64,000 nucleotides of DNA, from positions 118,534,095 through 118,598,094 of the forward strand of contig CM061920.1 in assembly GCA_031002005.1 (NCBI GenBank), given 5' to 3'. Below the pieces are notes generated by a model that saw only the letters and a program-made list of their open reading frames with translations, was not told the origin of the DNA and did no database searches. Origin of the DNA: Vandiemenella viatica. Lineage: Eukaryota; Arthropoda; Insecta; Orthoptera; Morabidae. Below are positions 1 through 10,087 of this stretch, in pieces. Position numbers and translations under genes: made by a program. Positions within the stretch are counted from its first letter, which is position 1. Each line of letters begins with the position of its first letter.

Positions 1-103
1 AGAACGCTTCCGTGGTTCGGATTTAAAGTTAAGCTGTAGACAGGTGCGGAATACGCAGCCAATAGAAACCCTGTCACCAGGTCATTACGACCACACGGAA
101 TTA
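1..103. repeat. Flanking repeat fragment, possibly SINE-derived
   Basis: Non-coding sequence before the first transposon. Bases 15-45 resemble bases 22015-22045, in the body of the tRNA-like SINE at 21880-22200. It may be the tail of another SINE cut off by the window edge. No gene is visible. Confidence 0.25.
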
Positions 104-1525
104 CACTCCTGGAAATTGAAATAAGAACACATTGACGCCGGTGTGTAAGACCCACCATACTTGCTCCGGACACTACGAGAGGGCTGTACAAGCAATGATC
201 AAACGCACGGCACAGCGGACACACCAGGAACAGCAGTGTTGGCCGTCGAAGGGCGCTAGCTGCGCAGCGGTTGGGCACCGCCGCAGTCAGTGTCAGCCAG
301 TTTGCCGTGGCATACGGAGCTCCATCTCAGTCTTTAACACTGGTAGCATGCCGCGACAGCGTGTACGTGAACCGTATGCGCAGTTGACGGACTTTGAGCG
401 AGGGCGTATAGTGAGCATGCGGGAGGCCGGGTGGACGTACCGCCGAACTGCTCAACATGTGGGGCGCGAGGTCTCCACAGTACATCAGTGTTGTCGCCAG
501 TGGTCGGCGGAAGGTGCACGTGCCCGTCGACCTGGGTCCGGACAGCAGCGACGCACGGACGCACGCCAAGACCGTCGCATCCTACGCAGTGCCTTAGGGG
601 ACCGCACCGCCACTTCCCGGCAAATTAGGGACACTGTTGCTCCTGGGGTATCAGAGAGGACCATTCGCAACCGTCTCCGTGAAGCTGGGCTACGGTCCCG
701 CGCACCGTTAGGTCGTCTTCCGCTCACGCCCCAACATCGTGCAGCCCGCCTCCAGTGGTGTCGCGACAGGCGTGTATGGATGGACGAATGGAGACGTGTC
801 GTCTTCAGTGATGAGAGTCGCTTCTGCCTTGGTGCCAATGATGGTCGTATGCGTGTTTGGCGCCGTGCAGGTGAGCGCCGCAATCAGGACTGCATACGAC
901 CGAGGCACACAGGGCCAACACCCGGCATCATGGTGTGGGGAGCGATCTCCTACACTGGCCGTACACCTCTGGTGATCGTCGAGGGGACACTGAACAGTGC
1001 ACGGTACATTCAAACCGTCATCGAACCCATCGTTCTACCATTCCTAGACCGGCAAGGGAACATGCTGTTCCAACAGGACAATGCACGTCCACATGTATCC
1101 CGTGCCACCCAACGTGCTGTAGAAGGTGTAAGTCAACTACCCTGGCCAGCGAGATCTCCGGATCTGTCCCCCATTGAGCATGTTTGGGACTGGATGAAAC
1201 GTCGTCTCACGCGGTCTGCACGTCCAGCACGAACACTGGTCCAGCTAAGGCGCCAGGTGGAAATGGCTTGGCATGCCGTTCCACAGGACTACATCCAGCA
1301 CCTCTACGATCGTCTCCATGGGAGAATTGCAGCCTGCATTGCTGCGAAAGGAGGATATACACGGTACTAGTGCCGACATTGTGCATGCTCTGTTGCCTGT
1401 GTCTATGTGCCTATGGTTCTGTCTGTGTGATCATGTGTTGTATCTGACCCCAGGAATGTGTATATAAAGTTTCCCATTCCTGGGACAATGAATTCACGGT
1501 GTTCTTAATTCAATTTCCAGGAGTG
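104..1525 (+). mobile_element. Tc1-like DNA transposon, copy 1, near intact (1422 bp)
   Basis: Terminal inverted repeats of about 27 bp begin CACTCCTGGAAATTGAA at 104 and end with the complement at 1525. They differ at one position. TA dinucleotides at 102-103 and 1526-1527 are the expected Tc1/mariner target duplication. One transposase gene lies inside. A second copy of the same family is at 18496-19889 and is nearly identical apart from a 28-bp deletion, so both insertions look young. The element is bounded by single-copy-looking DNA on the left and AT-rich DNA on the right. Confidence 0.93.
348..1370 (+). CDS. Tc1-like transposase, intact reading frame (340 aa)
   Basis: The protein cuts and pastes its own element by binding the terminal repeats in the nucleus. 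The frame is open from 132, but the Met at 348 starts the recognisable N-terminal domain and gives the usual family length of about 340 aa. Residues about 10-50 form a first helix-turn-helix (GWTYRRTAQHVGREVSTV) and residues about 100-130 a second (VSERTIRNRLREAGL). The catalytic core has VVFSDESRF, then FQQDNARPH, then SPDLSPIEHVWD. There are 32 residues between the second Asp and the Glu, where classic Tc1 has 34; the other copy has the same spacing. There is no internal stop or frameshift, so it could be active; expression cannot be judged from sequence. Confidence 0.88.
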   Translation: MPRQRVREPYAQLTDFERGRIVSMREAGWTYRRTAQHVGREVSTVHQCCRQWSAEGARARRPGSGQQRRTDARQDRRILRSALGDRTATSRQIRDTVAPGVSERTIRNRLREAGLRSRAPLGRLPLTPQHRAARLQWCRDRRVWMDEWRRVVFSDESRFCLGANDGRMRVWRRAGERRNQDCIRPRHTGPTPGIMVWGAISYTGRTPLVIVEGTLNSARYIQTVIEPIVLPFLDRQGNMLFQQDNARPHVSRATQRAVEGVSQLPWPARSPDLSPIEHVWDWMKRRLTRSARPARTLVQLRRQVEMAWHAVPQDYIQHLYDRLHGRIAACIAAKGGYTRY

Positions 1526-1527
1526 TA

Positions 1528-1890
1528 TTACTATTTAGAATAGATGTAGTTATGAGTATCACGTGTTGTGCGTATTATATTAATAATAGTTTTACGTTTT
1601 CACTTCTGCGGCAGTCCGCCATGAATGCCATTCCTCGCCACCAAGACGCTGATTTCGGCGAGGTGTTCCCAGTGTGAAGATTAGGATGTTATTTAAACTA
1701 TTAAAATTGTGTAAGCTATCTGACGTCGGAACGGGGAATTTTTTGAAAGTTAACCTTTCTTATTTATATTCTGCGTCACTTAAAAATCGCTCAACATGCC
1801 GTCACGGTGTCTGCAAAGTAGGAGCTGACTTTTTATGTTCCTGTTGCCTCAGATGACGTGGATCACAAAGCTGAAAATTCATCAAACTGT
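1528..1890. other. Unannotated AT-rich DNA
   Basis: No conserved coding signal, tRNA-like box or inverted repeat was seen. A 60-codon open frame at 1674 has no recognisable content. Confidence 0.5.
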
Positions 1891-1894
1891 TTTT

Positions 1895-3042
1895 ATTTTA
1901 TGAACAGAGGAGCATGAAAGTTATCGATGCAGGTTCACAAGTAGATGCAATTTTTTTAGATTTCCAGAAAGCCTTTGACTCTGTGCCACACAACAGCCTT
2001 TTAGCGAAGCTTCGAGCGTACGGTATATCGGATCAGCTTTGTGAATGGATAAAGGATTTTCTAACTGGTCGGTCGTAGTATTTTGTCGTTGAAGCAGAAA
2101 GTTCTTCTAATCTAGATGTTACATCGGGTGTACCTCAAGGAAGTGTAATAGGACCACTTCTTTTCTTAATTTTTATAAACGATCTCGGAGACAAAGTGAA
2201 AAGCCTTTTTAGATTGTTTGCTGATGATGCGGTTATTTATAGGGAAGTAAGAAATTTGGCCGATTGCTTAGAAATTCAGCGCGATCTGGATGTTATTTTG
2301 GCTTGGTGCGCTGAGTGGCAACTTACTCTAAATTGTGAAAACTACAAGACAATGAGCATAACTAACAAAAAGAATCCAATTGTTCAGAAATACGAGTTAA
2401 AGAATACAGTTATTGATATGGTCGATTCTATGAAATATTTGGGAGTAACAGTACAAAGGAACATGAAATGGGACATACACATTAATTCGTTAGTAGGTAG
2501 AGCAAATTCTAGGCTGCGATTCATGGGTCGAATCTTGAAAAATTGTAATGAACAAACAAAAGGAGATAGCGTAAAAATCTCTTGTGCGTCCACATTTGCA
2601 CTATTGTTGTGCCATTTGGGATCCGTTTCGTAAGGGGTTGATCGAAAGTATAGAGAAAGTACAGAGAAGAGCCGCCCGATTCGTGACCGCTTGCTACAGT
2701 CCTTATGAAAGCGTCACAGAACTGATTAGTAGACTAGGCTGGGAGTCTCTGGTAGATAGACGACGCACGTTTCGTTTAAACTTATTGGAAAACATGCGTA
2801 CTCCCACTTTCACTTACGAGTGTAGTGAAATACTTCTTCCACCAACCTATTGGAGTAGAAAGGACAGGAAAGATTAAATTAGAGAAATAAGGTGCCGGAC
2901 TGATTCTTATATGAATTATTTTTTCCCTCGTACCATTAGGGATTGGAATGCACAGCAAAGAGATTAGCTTTGGTGCTGAGCACCCTCTGCCACCGACAAT
3001 TTTGTGAATTGCAGAGTATATATGTAGATGTAGATGTAGATT
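1895..3042 (+). mobile_element. 5'-truncated jockey/CR1-like LINE (family A, copy 1) with broken reverse transcriptase
   Basis: The reverse transcriptase reads QVDAIFLDFQKAFDSVPHN, then SGVPQGSVIGPLLFL, then the catalytic LFADDAV, followed by thumb and C-terminal regions up to about 2970. This is the ORF2 core of a non-LTR retrotransposon; the endonuclease half is missing through 5' truncation. A TAG at about 2076 replaces a Gln codon found in the copy at 44318. Frameshifts occur near 2563 (an extra A) and 2632, and a stop lies at 2875. The 3' end is a TGTAGA hexamer repeat at about 3020-3042, the same tail as in copy 2. It is a dead copy. Confidence 0.88.
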
Positions 3043-3514
3043 CTGTGATATGACAAGAACAGACATCCCGGCGTTGTTCCATCTGGTAGCTGCCGCAGTG
3101 AGTCCACCAGTCACCAACCGACTCACTTGACTAGTTCCCGAGCGAATTTTATCTAAGAAGATAATAGTTTTTTTTTAACAAATCCAGTACGTGTGCTTAA
3201 TTTTTGTGTTGGAAACGTCCATTTTGTGTAGTAAGAGAGAGCCTTCGGCGATGAATGACCTTACTGACTTTTCTGTCAATTGTCGTAAGTGATAAAAAAA
3301 ATAAAAAAAAGATTCAAGATCACAGGATTCTGTGGTTTGTATAGAAATGGATATTGCGAATACCTTCAGTTTAGTAAATCTCTTTCTTGTATAACACTTT
3401 CTGATTGTTTGATTTTAATGACTAGAGGGAGAAAAACCGGTTTTCTTATAAGGGAGGGGAAAGTTGAATAAGCACAGGTTTAGTGTGGCCAGTGACTCAA
3501 CATGAGGTTTTGCC
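3043..3514. other. Unannotated DNA
   Basis: No gene or clear element was seen. The sequence is AT-rich with A runs at about 3293-3311. A 60-codon frame at 3289 looks like chance. Confidence 0.5.
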
Positions 3515-4406
3515 CATCACGAAGGTTCTTTTTTTATATATATATATATACAGGATGGGGCATTTAATATGTTTTCTGGAAATATTTCGGAAAGAAAGCA
3601 TTTTAACAAACAATAAACTATATAAAAAATAATGGTACAGACATTTTCTGACACACTTCGAGCTGTTCAGGCATCATTTCTGCAAAGGGTCAGAAAATGT
3701 CTGGAAGTAAATGGTCACCTTTTTGAGCACCTGCTGTAGACATGGCTGCAAATAAGTAAGAAAAAGCATTTAAAAAATCAATTTCGTCATTATCCTTTAA
3801 AATTACCTTCCATGTTTACAGAATGAAAATTACATGTAATTATTTAAACAATAATTAAAATTATACACAAAAAACTCGAATATTCATTTTTCGCGATTAC
3901 AGCGCCATCTGTGAGGCTAACAGAATAGTGAGTTAAGCAAACTATTTTTATTTTTTCATGAGGAAGCGGAATCTTCAAAAAAAATTAGGGGTTCCCATTT
4001 AAAAGAATTAAGTTGACCTTGTTGTAACAACAGCGCCACCTGTGAAAAAACCAATATCACATAATTGTAGCCCCCTACTGTACGATTATTTTTTATATAG
4101 GTTATTGTTTGTTAAAATGCTTTCTTTCCGAAATATTTCCAGAAAACATGTTAAATGCCCCACCCTGTATATATGGCCTTCGGCAACTAAGCCATTTAGC
4201 CAGCCCAATGTGCTTATGATATCTCATCCAGTGATTTAGTTTTCTCCAGTACGTTATGATTCTTAAGTACAGACACCACAGGACGGACAGGACATTCACA
4301 CAGAAACACAACATCCATGCCCGCGGCCGGATTCGAACCAGCGATCTTCGGTACGTGGAGCTAGTGCTCTAGCCCCTACGCTGCCGAGGCCGGCATCACG
4401 AAGGTT
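3515..4406 (-). mobile_element. tRNA-derived SINE (family 2) with 13-bp target duplication, split by a MITE
   Basis: A SINE lies on the minus strand. Its tRNA-like head ends at 4393; the B box is seen on the plus strand as GGATTCGAACC near 4329-4339. Its tail, T-rich then (TA)n on the plus strand, begins at 3528. The 13-bp direct repeat CATCACGAAGGTT occurs at 3515-3527 and again at 4394-4406, which is the target duplication. The TA-rich tail is interrupted by a separate MITE at 3551-4167. Other copies of the family are at 28170-29549 and 33465-33705. Confidence 0.85.
3551..4167. mobile_element. Mariner-like MITE inserted in a SINE tail (617 bp)
   Basis: Inverted repeats of about 75 bp start CAGGATGGGGCATTTAA at 3551 and end with the complement at 4167 (CACCCTG). 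TA flanks both ends at 3549-3550 and 4168-4169. There is no coding sequence. Two direct copies of ACAGCGCCAYCTGTGA lie inside at about 3900 and 4030. The ends and the TA target suit a non-autonomous Tc1/mariner derivative; the parent element is not in this window. Confidence 0.85.
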
Positions 4407-6248
4407 TGTACTCAAAGAACTACAGCTAGACGTTGTTTGATAAACCATGATGATGCTATATGATTGCACAAAGATTGCATGATGTTGACACAGTGAATGT
4501 TACTAGCGCTATCCAAATCGACAGCTAAGTGACTGCTATACCACTCATGAATGATATAAAAGAATATGTTCAAATGTTTGTTAAAATGTTTGATTTATTG
4601 TTGATTTTATGGAAAAAAATATATTTGAAATAGAAATATGAACGTAATTTTGGAAGTGCTGTTTTAATTTAATGATTACTAAATTTAAATTATGTGACGT
4701 CAAACCAGTAGGGGGGGGGGGTCACACAAATGTGACAAGGAGGGGGGAGCTCCAAGAATCAAGAATCTCGTGAGACGTAATGCATGGATTGTAACTACAG
4801 TGGCAGTCACGAAATTAGTCCTGTGAAGGTCACGGAGTATCCGAACAGTGTTGTAAATCAGCAAAAAAATCGACTTTCAGTAATGAGTGCGAAAAAATTT
4901 CTAAAACATAATACTTAACATGCGGAACAAGGTTATGTGCTTTAAATTCCAAACATTTGTGTCAGTGTTTTTTAAAAAATAGTAATTTGTTTCCATGAAA
5001 ATTAGAAATCAAAATACTTTTTCACTTCAACCGACAGAAAAAGCAATAATAATAATAAATAACTCAAAAAATTATGCGCCTTCCTGAAAGTTAAGACTCA
5101 TACCGAATATATTCTATTCATTAAATAGGGAAGCATGTGAATAAAAAAATTAAGATGTTACACGAAGCGCTTAGTTGTTCAGGCTGTGTAATGTAAAATG
5201 TTGTCGCTGACTAACTTCCGTTTTATTTGTTTACGTAAAAACTTCGAGAAAGTTTCTAAGAAAATACTGAAATTAATTCTGGTAGCAGGCAAATCCTCTT
5301 CAGACAACCCCTTTTGGATTGTTTCACATTTTATATTTGCGCGAATGATTGCGCGCAGCGCATGCTCCAGTGCCGGCTGGTCGGTCGGTTCGTTTACGAC
5401 TGAGAAACATATTCCCCGTCCTCCACAGAAAAGCTATTTTCAGCTTCTGTAAGAATTATTATTGTCATTGTACACAATGGACCGTACATGACAAATTTCG
5501 CGAGAAAACTTCAAAAGCAAAGACAAAACGAAAATTAATTTATCAAATATAAGGGACCGATTATACATAGAAATGAATGCCACAAATACCTCCATGTCAT
5601 TTTTGTAATTTATCGAAGTATTTTTTTTTTTTTGTGTATTATTTATTGGTAATATTCCTCAAAAATACTTTAAAATATCTGCTACAATGATTTTAATTAG
5701 GTTTCCAATGCCCAGGCGGCCTGCAGGTTCGCGAATATTACTTCTGTCTGTTAATACACTAATTGCATGATTATGTTCCTGAACATCACCACCATTAACA
5801 TTACTCGAATAGGCCTTAAACTAAGGAAATAAAGCGACCGCGTGTAAAGATACGCATGGACGACCGGCAAAAGCTAATGTGGCAATGTCGCCGGCCCAAC
5901 CAAGGGAGAGAGGGTTGGTGCGGGCAGGGGAGGCAGTGGAGACTACGTGACCTTGGCAGGCCTGATTTCATGACGCCGACTATAGTCGACATGGCGGCAG
6001 CTCACAGTTCCCAGTAAGGCTGATCGTGTGGAGGGCAAGCACCTTGCTGGTGGACCGGTACATTTACAGCCTGCTGTAAAAATCCCCTCAACTGAGTCCA
6101 CAGTGGGCGAGGTGAGTGTGAACGGCCGACCCCACAGGGTCATTCGTCTCGATCTGTCTCTGCTTCACGCAAAAAACACCTAGGTGGAAAGTCAACATGT
6201 AAGAGTCGCTACGACGAGAGTACTACACTGTCGTCGACTGGATGTCTA
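4407..6248. other. Unannotated intergenic DNA
   Basis: AT-rich sequence with a G run at about 4711-4720 and T/A runs. Bases 5870-6240 are more GC-rich but hold no frame I can assign. No splice-bounded exon with recognisable content was found. Confidence 0.5.
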
Positions 6249-6809
6249 CAGGGTGTTACAAAAAAGTACGGCCAAACTTTCAGGAAACATTCCTCACACA
6301 CAAACAAAGAAAATATGTTATGTGGACATGTGTCCGGTAACGCTTACTTTCCATGTTAGAGCTCATTCCATGGCCCCCACGCTCTCCTGACCTCAACCCT
6401 CTTGACTTCCATTTATGGGGGCATTTGAAAGCCCTTGTCTACGCAACCCCGGTACCAAATGTAGAGACTCTTCGTGCTCGTATTGTGGACGGCTGTGATA
6501 CAATACGCCATTCTCCAGGGCTGCATCACCGCATCAGGGATTCCATGCGACGGAGGTTGGATGCATGTATCCTCGCTAACGGAGGACATTTTGAACATTT
6601 CCTGTAACAAAATGTTTGAAGTCACGCTGGTACGTTCCGTTGCTGTGTGTTTCCATTCCATGTTTAATGTGATTTGAAGAGAAGTAATAAAATGAGCTCT
6701 AACATGGAAAGTAAGCGTTTCCGGACACATGTCCACATAACATATTTTCTTTGTTTGTGTGTGAGGAATGTTTCCTGAAAGTTTGGCCGTACATTTTTGT
6801 AACACCCTG
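6249..6809 (+). mobile_element. Internally deleted mariner-like element, copy 1 (561 bp)
   Basis: Inverted repeats of about 110 bp start CAGGGTGTTACAAAAA at 6249 and end at 6809, with TA on both sides (6247-6248 and 6810-6811). Between them lies only the 3' end of a transposase gene. A sister copy in the opposite orientation is at 39216-39788 and kept a different part of the parent. Confidence 0.9.
6353..6607 (+). pseudogene. C-terminal remnant of a mariner-type transposase
   Basis: About 80 residues remain. They include PRSPDLNPLDFHLWGHLK, which holds the third catalytic Asp of the mariner DDD triad, and they end ILANGGHFEHFL at a natural-looking C-terminus. The first two catalytic residues and the DNA-binding domain are gone, so it cannot act. 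The apparent start Met is inside the inverted repeat and is fortuitous. Confidence 0.85.
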
Positions 6810-6811
6810 TA

Positions 6812-7378
6812 TAAGGGCGAGAGTCTTAAAACAGAGAACATGCTGAGCCTGCGCGGGAGACATGCGGCATCATCATCACCATCACCCAGTCACGTTCCTG
6901 CTCATGCGTTCGGTTTGCCAGGTGTCCCGATTTGCGCGGGACGTCCCGATTTTCGTGTAACTGGGGTCGCGTCCCGATTCGCCATCAATTGGGACGCAAG
7001 TTTTCCCGATTCGTAACCCCGAATCCCGATTTTTTTACCTTCCGTCCCGACTTTTAACAATCTAATCTTTCGTGCCACAAGTCCCCTCGAGCATAAGTCT
7101 TGTCCGTCGCCTATCGCACTCCCAAGGCATTGCAGTTACTACTTCTTCCGCGATTTTTGAAGTGAAAACTTGTGTAGTCGTCTTAGGCGATGTTTGGACG
7201 AGGGTTAATCTATGAGGTCACGACTTCCGGTCACCCACATACTACGATATAATGCACGTATGACACGCGCGTTGTACGCGTCACCAACATGCCACCGTCA
7301 ACAGTATATCTGTAGCTATAAGTGTCACGTGTTGCGCTTAGAAAGCAGTGAAAGTATGGATTACACTTGTATCTAATA
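6812..7378. other. Unannotated DNA with degenerate TCCCGATT repeats
   Basis: Bases about 6918-7055 contain several copies of TCCCGATT and GTCCCGA, both strands included. This is the kind of subterminal repetition seen at hAT transposon ends, but no partner end was found. The rest is unremarkable. Confidence 0.35.
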
Positions 7379-7380
7379 TA

Positions 7381-8708
7381 CAGGATGTTTCAAAAAGAAT
7401 ATACGTATTACAAAGTATTCTTTTGTCCAAACTATCGATCGCTGCGCCCCGGCTCGGCTATTGGAGAAACGAATACATAGTCTAGTTTATTTAATAGCCG
7501 CTAGATGTCAGTTGTCTTGTGTTATTCTTCGTAACCGTCATATGTTTAAAATGGCTACTCCACAGCAGAAATCATTTTGTGTTATCGAGTTTGCGAAGTG
7601 CAATTCCGTGATTACAGTGCAAAGACGTTTCAGGTTGAGGTACCAAATGCATCCTCCGAATGGGTGGAACATTCGTAGATGGTATCGACAGTTTGTAGAT
7701 ACAGGATGTGTATGTAAATGAAAGAGTCCTGGCCGCCCTCGTGTTTCTGAGGCACATGTTGCACGAATTCAAACTGCTTTCCAACGTAGTCCTTGAAAAT
7801 CAACTCGTCGTGCCAGTCGGGAGTTACAACTACCTACAACAACAATTTGGCGTGTTTTGAGACGTCGGTTGGTTATGAAGCCGTACAAGTTACAGTTGTT
7901 ACAAGCTCTGCGTCCTGATGACAAACGGAAACGTGTGGCATTTTGTAACGAGATTTATGATGCTATTGACAATGATAGCACTTTCGGACAACGCATCGTT
8001 TTCAGTGATGAAGCGACTTTCCATGTTAGTGGTCAGGTAAACAAACACAATGTTCGAATTTGGGGTCTACAGAACCCACATGCAGTCATTGAACATGTAC
8101 GAGATTCACCTAAAGTCAATGTGTTTTGTGCGATATCCCGATCATCTGTTTACGGCCCATTCTTCTTTGATGGAAACACGGTTAACGGTCAGCAGTATCT
8201 CGCTATGTTACAAAACTGCTTGTTTCCGAGGCTGCACGAAGACAACTTGATTTTTCAACAAGACGGGGCACCCCCTCACTGGAGTCGCCAAGTGCGTGAA
8301 TATCTTAATGAAACTCTACCGAACCGTTGGATTGGTCGTCAAGGAGCTGGCGACTTAGCATGCATCAGCTGGGCTCCACGGTCACCGGATTTGACACCCT
8401 GTGACTTCTTCCTGTGGGGTTTCATTAAAGACAACGTTTATGTACCACCACTCCCACAGAACCTTGAGGACTTGAGGAACCGGATCCGTACTGCCGTAAC
8501 ATCAGTGACGAAGGACATGCTTGCCCGAGTATGGGAGGAATTTGAGTATCGATGTGATATTGTTCGTGTGGCTGATGGAGGACATATTGAACATCTAATC
8601 TGAACTAAAGAGGTTCGTAAATATGTGTGTAAAGTTTCATATTCGTATGTCTTACAGTTTAATAAATATATGCATTCGAAATACGTATATTCTTTTTGAA
8701 ACACCCTT
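7381..8708 (+). mobile_element. Mariner-like transposon, nearly full length (about 1.33 kb)
   Basis: The 5' repeat CAGGATGTTTCAAAAAG starts at 7381 after TA. The 3' repeat ends near 8708 with ACACCCT; its last bases and target TA have mutated (TTCA instead of TGTA). The whole transposase frame lies between. A degraded relative of the same transposase type is at 34662-35050 on the other strand. Confidence 0.88.
7551..8603 (+). pseudogene. Mariner-like transposase with two in-frame TGA stops (350 codons)
   Basis: A single reading frame runs from the Met at 7551 (MATPQQKSF) to the stop at 8603 with no frameshift. It is broken only by TGA at 7719-7721 and at 7794-7796. An N-terminal helix-turn-helix region is followed by VFSDEATFHV, LIFQQDGAPPHW and APRSPDLTPCDFFLWGF, giving a DDD catalytic triad. 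There are 46 residues between the second and third Asp, much longer than the 34 of classical mariner; a stretch with NRWIGRQGAGD fills the gap. The element has been inactivated recently or is waiting on only two point changes, so it is young. Confidence 0.87.
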
Positions 8709-9012
8709 CATGTTATGACGATCGCGGGTCAGTCCTTATCGTTTACGCCAGGTATGGGCAACCTTTGCTTAGCTGAGGGCGTAATTTCGGGACTTAATCA
8801 GGTCGCGGGCCGTAGGGAAGAAAGAAGTAGATAGCAGTGAATAAACAGGCGATAAACATTCACACATTTTTTATTTACTAGAATTATAATAGGATAATCG
8901 AACATGCAAAAAGCAATAAACAGAAACAGATAAAAAAATCAAAAGAAAATTAGTGGGAGACTTGAGTTTGAAGCGTTATTTGAAATTTCTGAATCCCTCG
9001 GGGGCCGGACAG
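8709..9012. other. Unannotated DNA, possible hAT end
   Basis: CAGGTATGGGCAACCTTTG at 8749-8767 resembles a hAT terminal repeat, but the partner would be inside or beyond the assembly gap. Nothing else is supported. Confidence 0.3.
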
Positions 9013-10012
9013 NNNNNNNNNNNNNNNNNNNNNNNNNNNNNNNNNNNNNNNNNNNNNNNNNNNNNNNNNNNNNNNNNNNNNNNNNNNNNNNNNNNNNNNN
9101 NNNNNNNNNNNNNNNNNNNNNNNNNNNNNNNNNNNNNNNNNNNNNNNNNNNNNNNNNNNNNNNNNNNNNNNNNNNNNNNNNNNNNNNNNNNNNNNNNNNN
9201 NNNNNNNNNNNNNNNNNNNNNNNNNNNNNNNNNNNNNNNNNNNNNNNNNNNNNNNNNNNNNNNNNNNNNNNNNNNNNNNNNNNNNNNNNNNNNNNNNNNN
9301 NNNNNNNNNNNNNNNNNNNNNNNNNNNNNNNNNNNNNNNNNNNNNNNNNNNNNNNNNNNNNNNNNNNNNNNNNNNNNNNNNNNNNNNNNNNNNNNNNNNN
9401 NNNNNNNNNNNNNNNNNNNNNNNNNNNNNNNNNNNNNNNNNNNNNNNNNNNNNNNNNNNNNNNNNNNNNNNNNNNNNNNNNNNNNNNNNNNNNNNNNNNN
9501 NNNNNNNNNNNNNNNNNNNNNNNNNNNNNNNNNNNNNNNNNNNNNNNNNNNNNNNNNNNNNNNNNNNNNNNNNNNNNNNNNNNNNNNNNNNNNNNNNNNN
9601 NNNNNNNNNNNNNNNNNNNNNNNNNNNNNNNNNNNNNNNNNNNNNNNNNNNNNNNNNNNNNNNNNNNNNNNNNNNNNNNNNNNNNNNNNNNNNNNNNNNN
9701 NNNNNNNNNNNNNNNNNNNNNNNNNNNNNNNNNNNNNNNNNNNNNNNNNNNNNNNNNNNNNNNNNNNNNNNNNNNNNNNNNNNNNNNNNNNNNNNNNNNN
9801 NNNNNNNNNNNNNNNNNNNNNNNNNNNNNNNNNNNNNNNNNNNNNNNNNNNNNNNNNNNNNNNNNNNNNNNNNNNNNNNNNNNNNNNNNNNNNNNNNNNN
9901 NNNNNNNNNNNNNNNNNNNNNNNNNNNNNNNNNNNNNNNNNNNNNNNNNNNNNNNNNNNNNNNNNNNNNNNNNNNNNNNNNNNNNNNNNNNNNNNNNNNN
10001 NNNNNNNNNNNN
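9013..10012. other. Assembly gap, exactly 1000 N
   Basis: A run of exactly 1000 undetermined bases. The round size suggests a placeholder of unknown true length. Open frames drawn across it are meaningless. Confidence 0.98.
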
Positions 10013-10087
10013 TTCAGAGGCTTGAAGTCTACTATTGTCTCTTCTGGCCAGGGTACCTATAATCTCGCGTGTCCCTTATGCCCCCGC

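Noticed and set aside
132..347. An N-terminal extension of the transposase from the Met at 132
   Set aside because: The 72 extra residues begin within the terminal repeat and show no conserved domain; the Met at 348 gives normal family length.
8953..10062. A 369-codon open frame
   Set aside because: It spans the 1000-N gap; only a handful of real codons exist at the edges.
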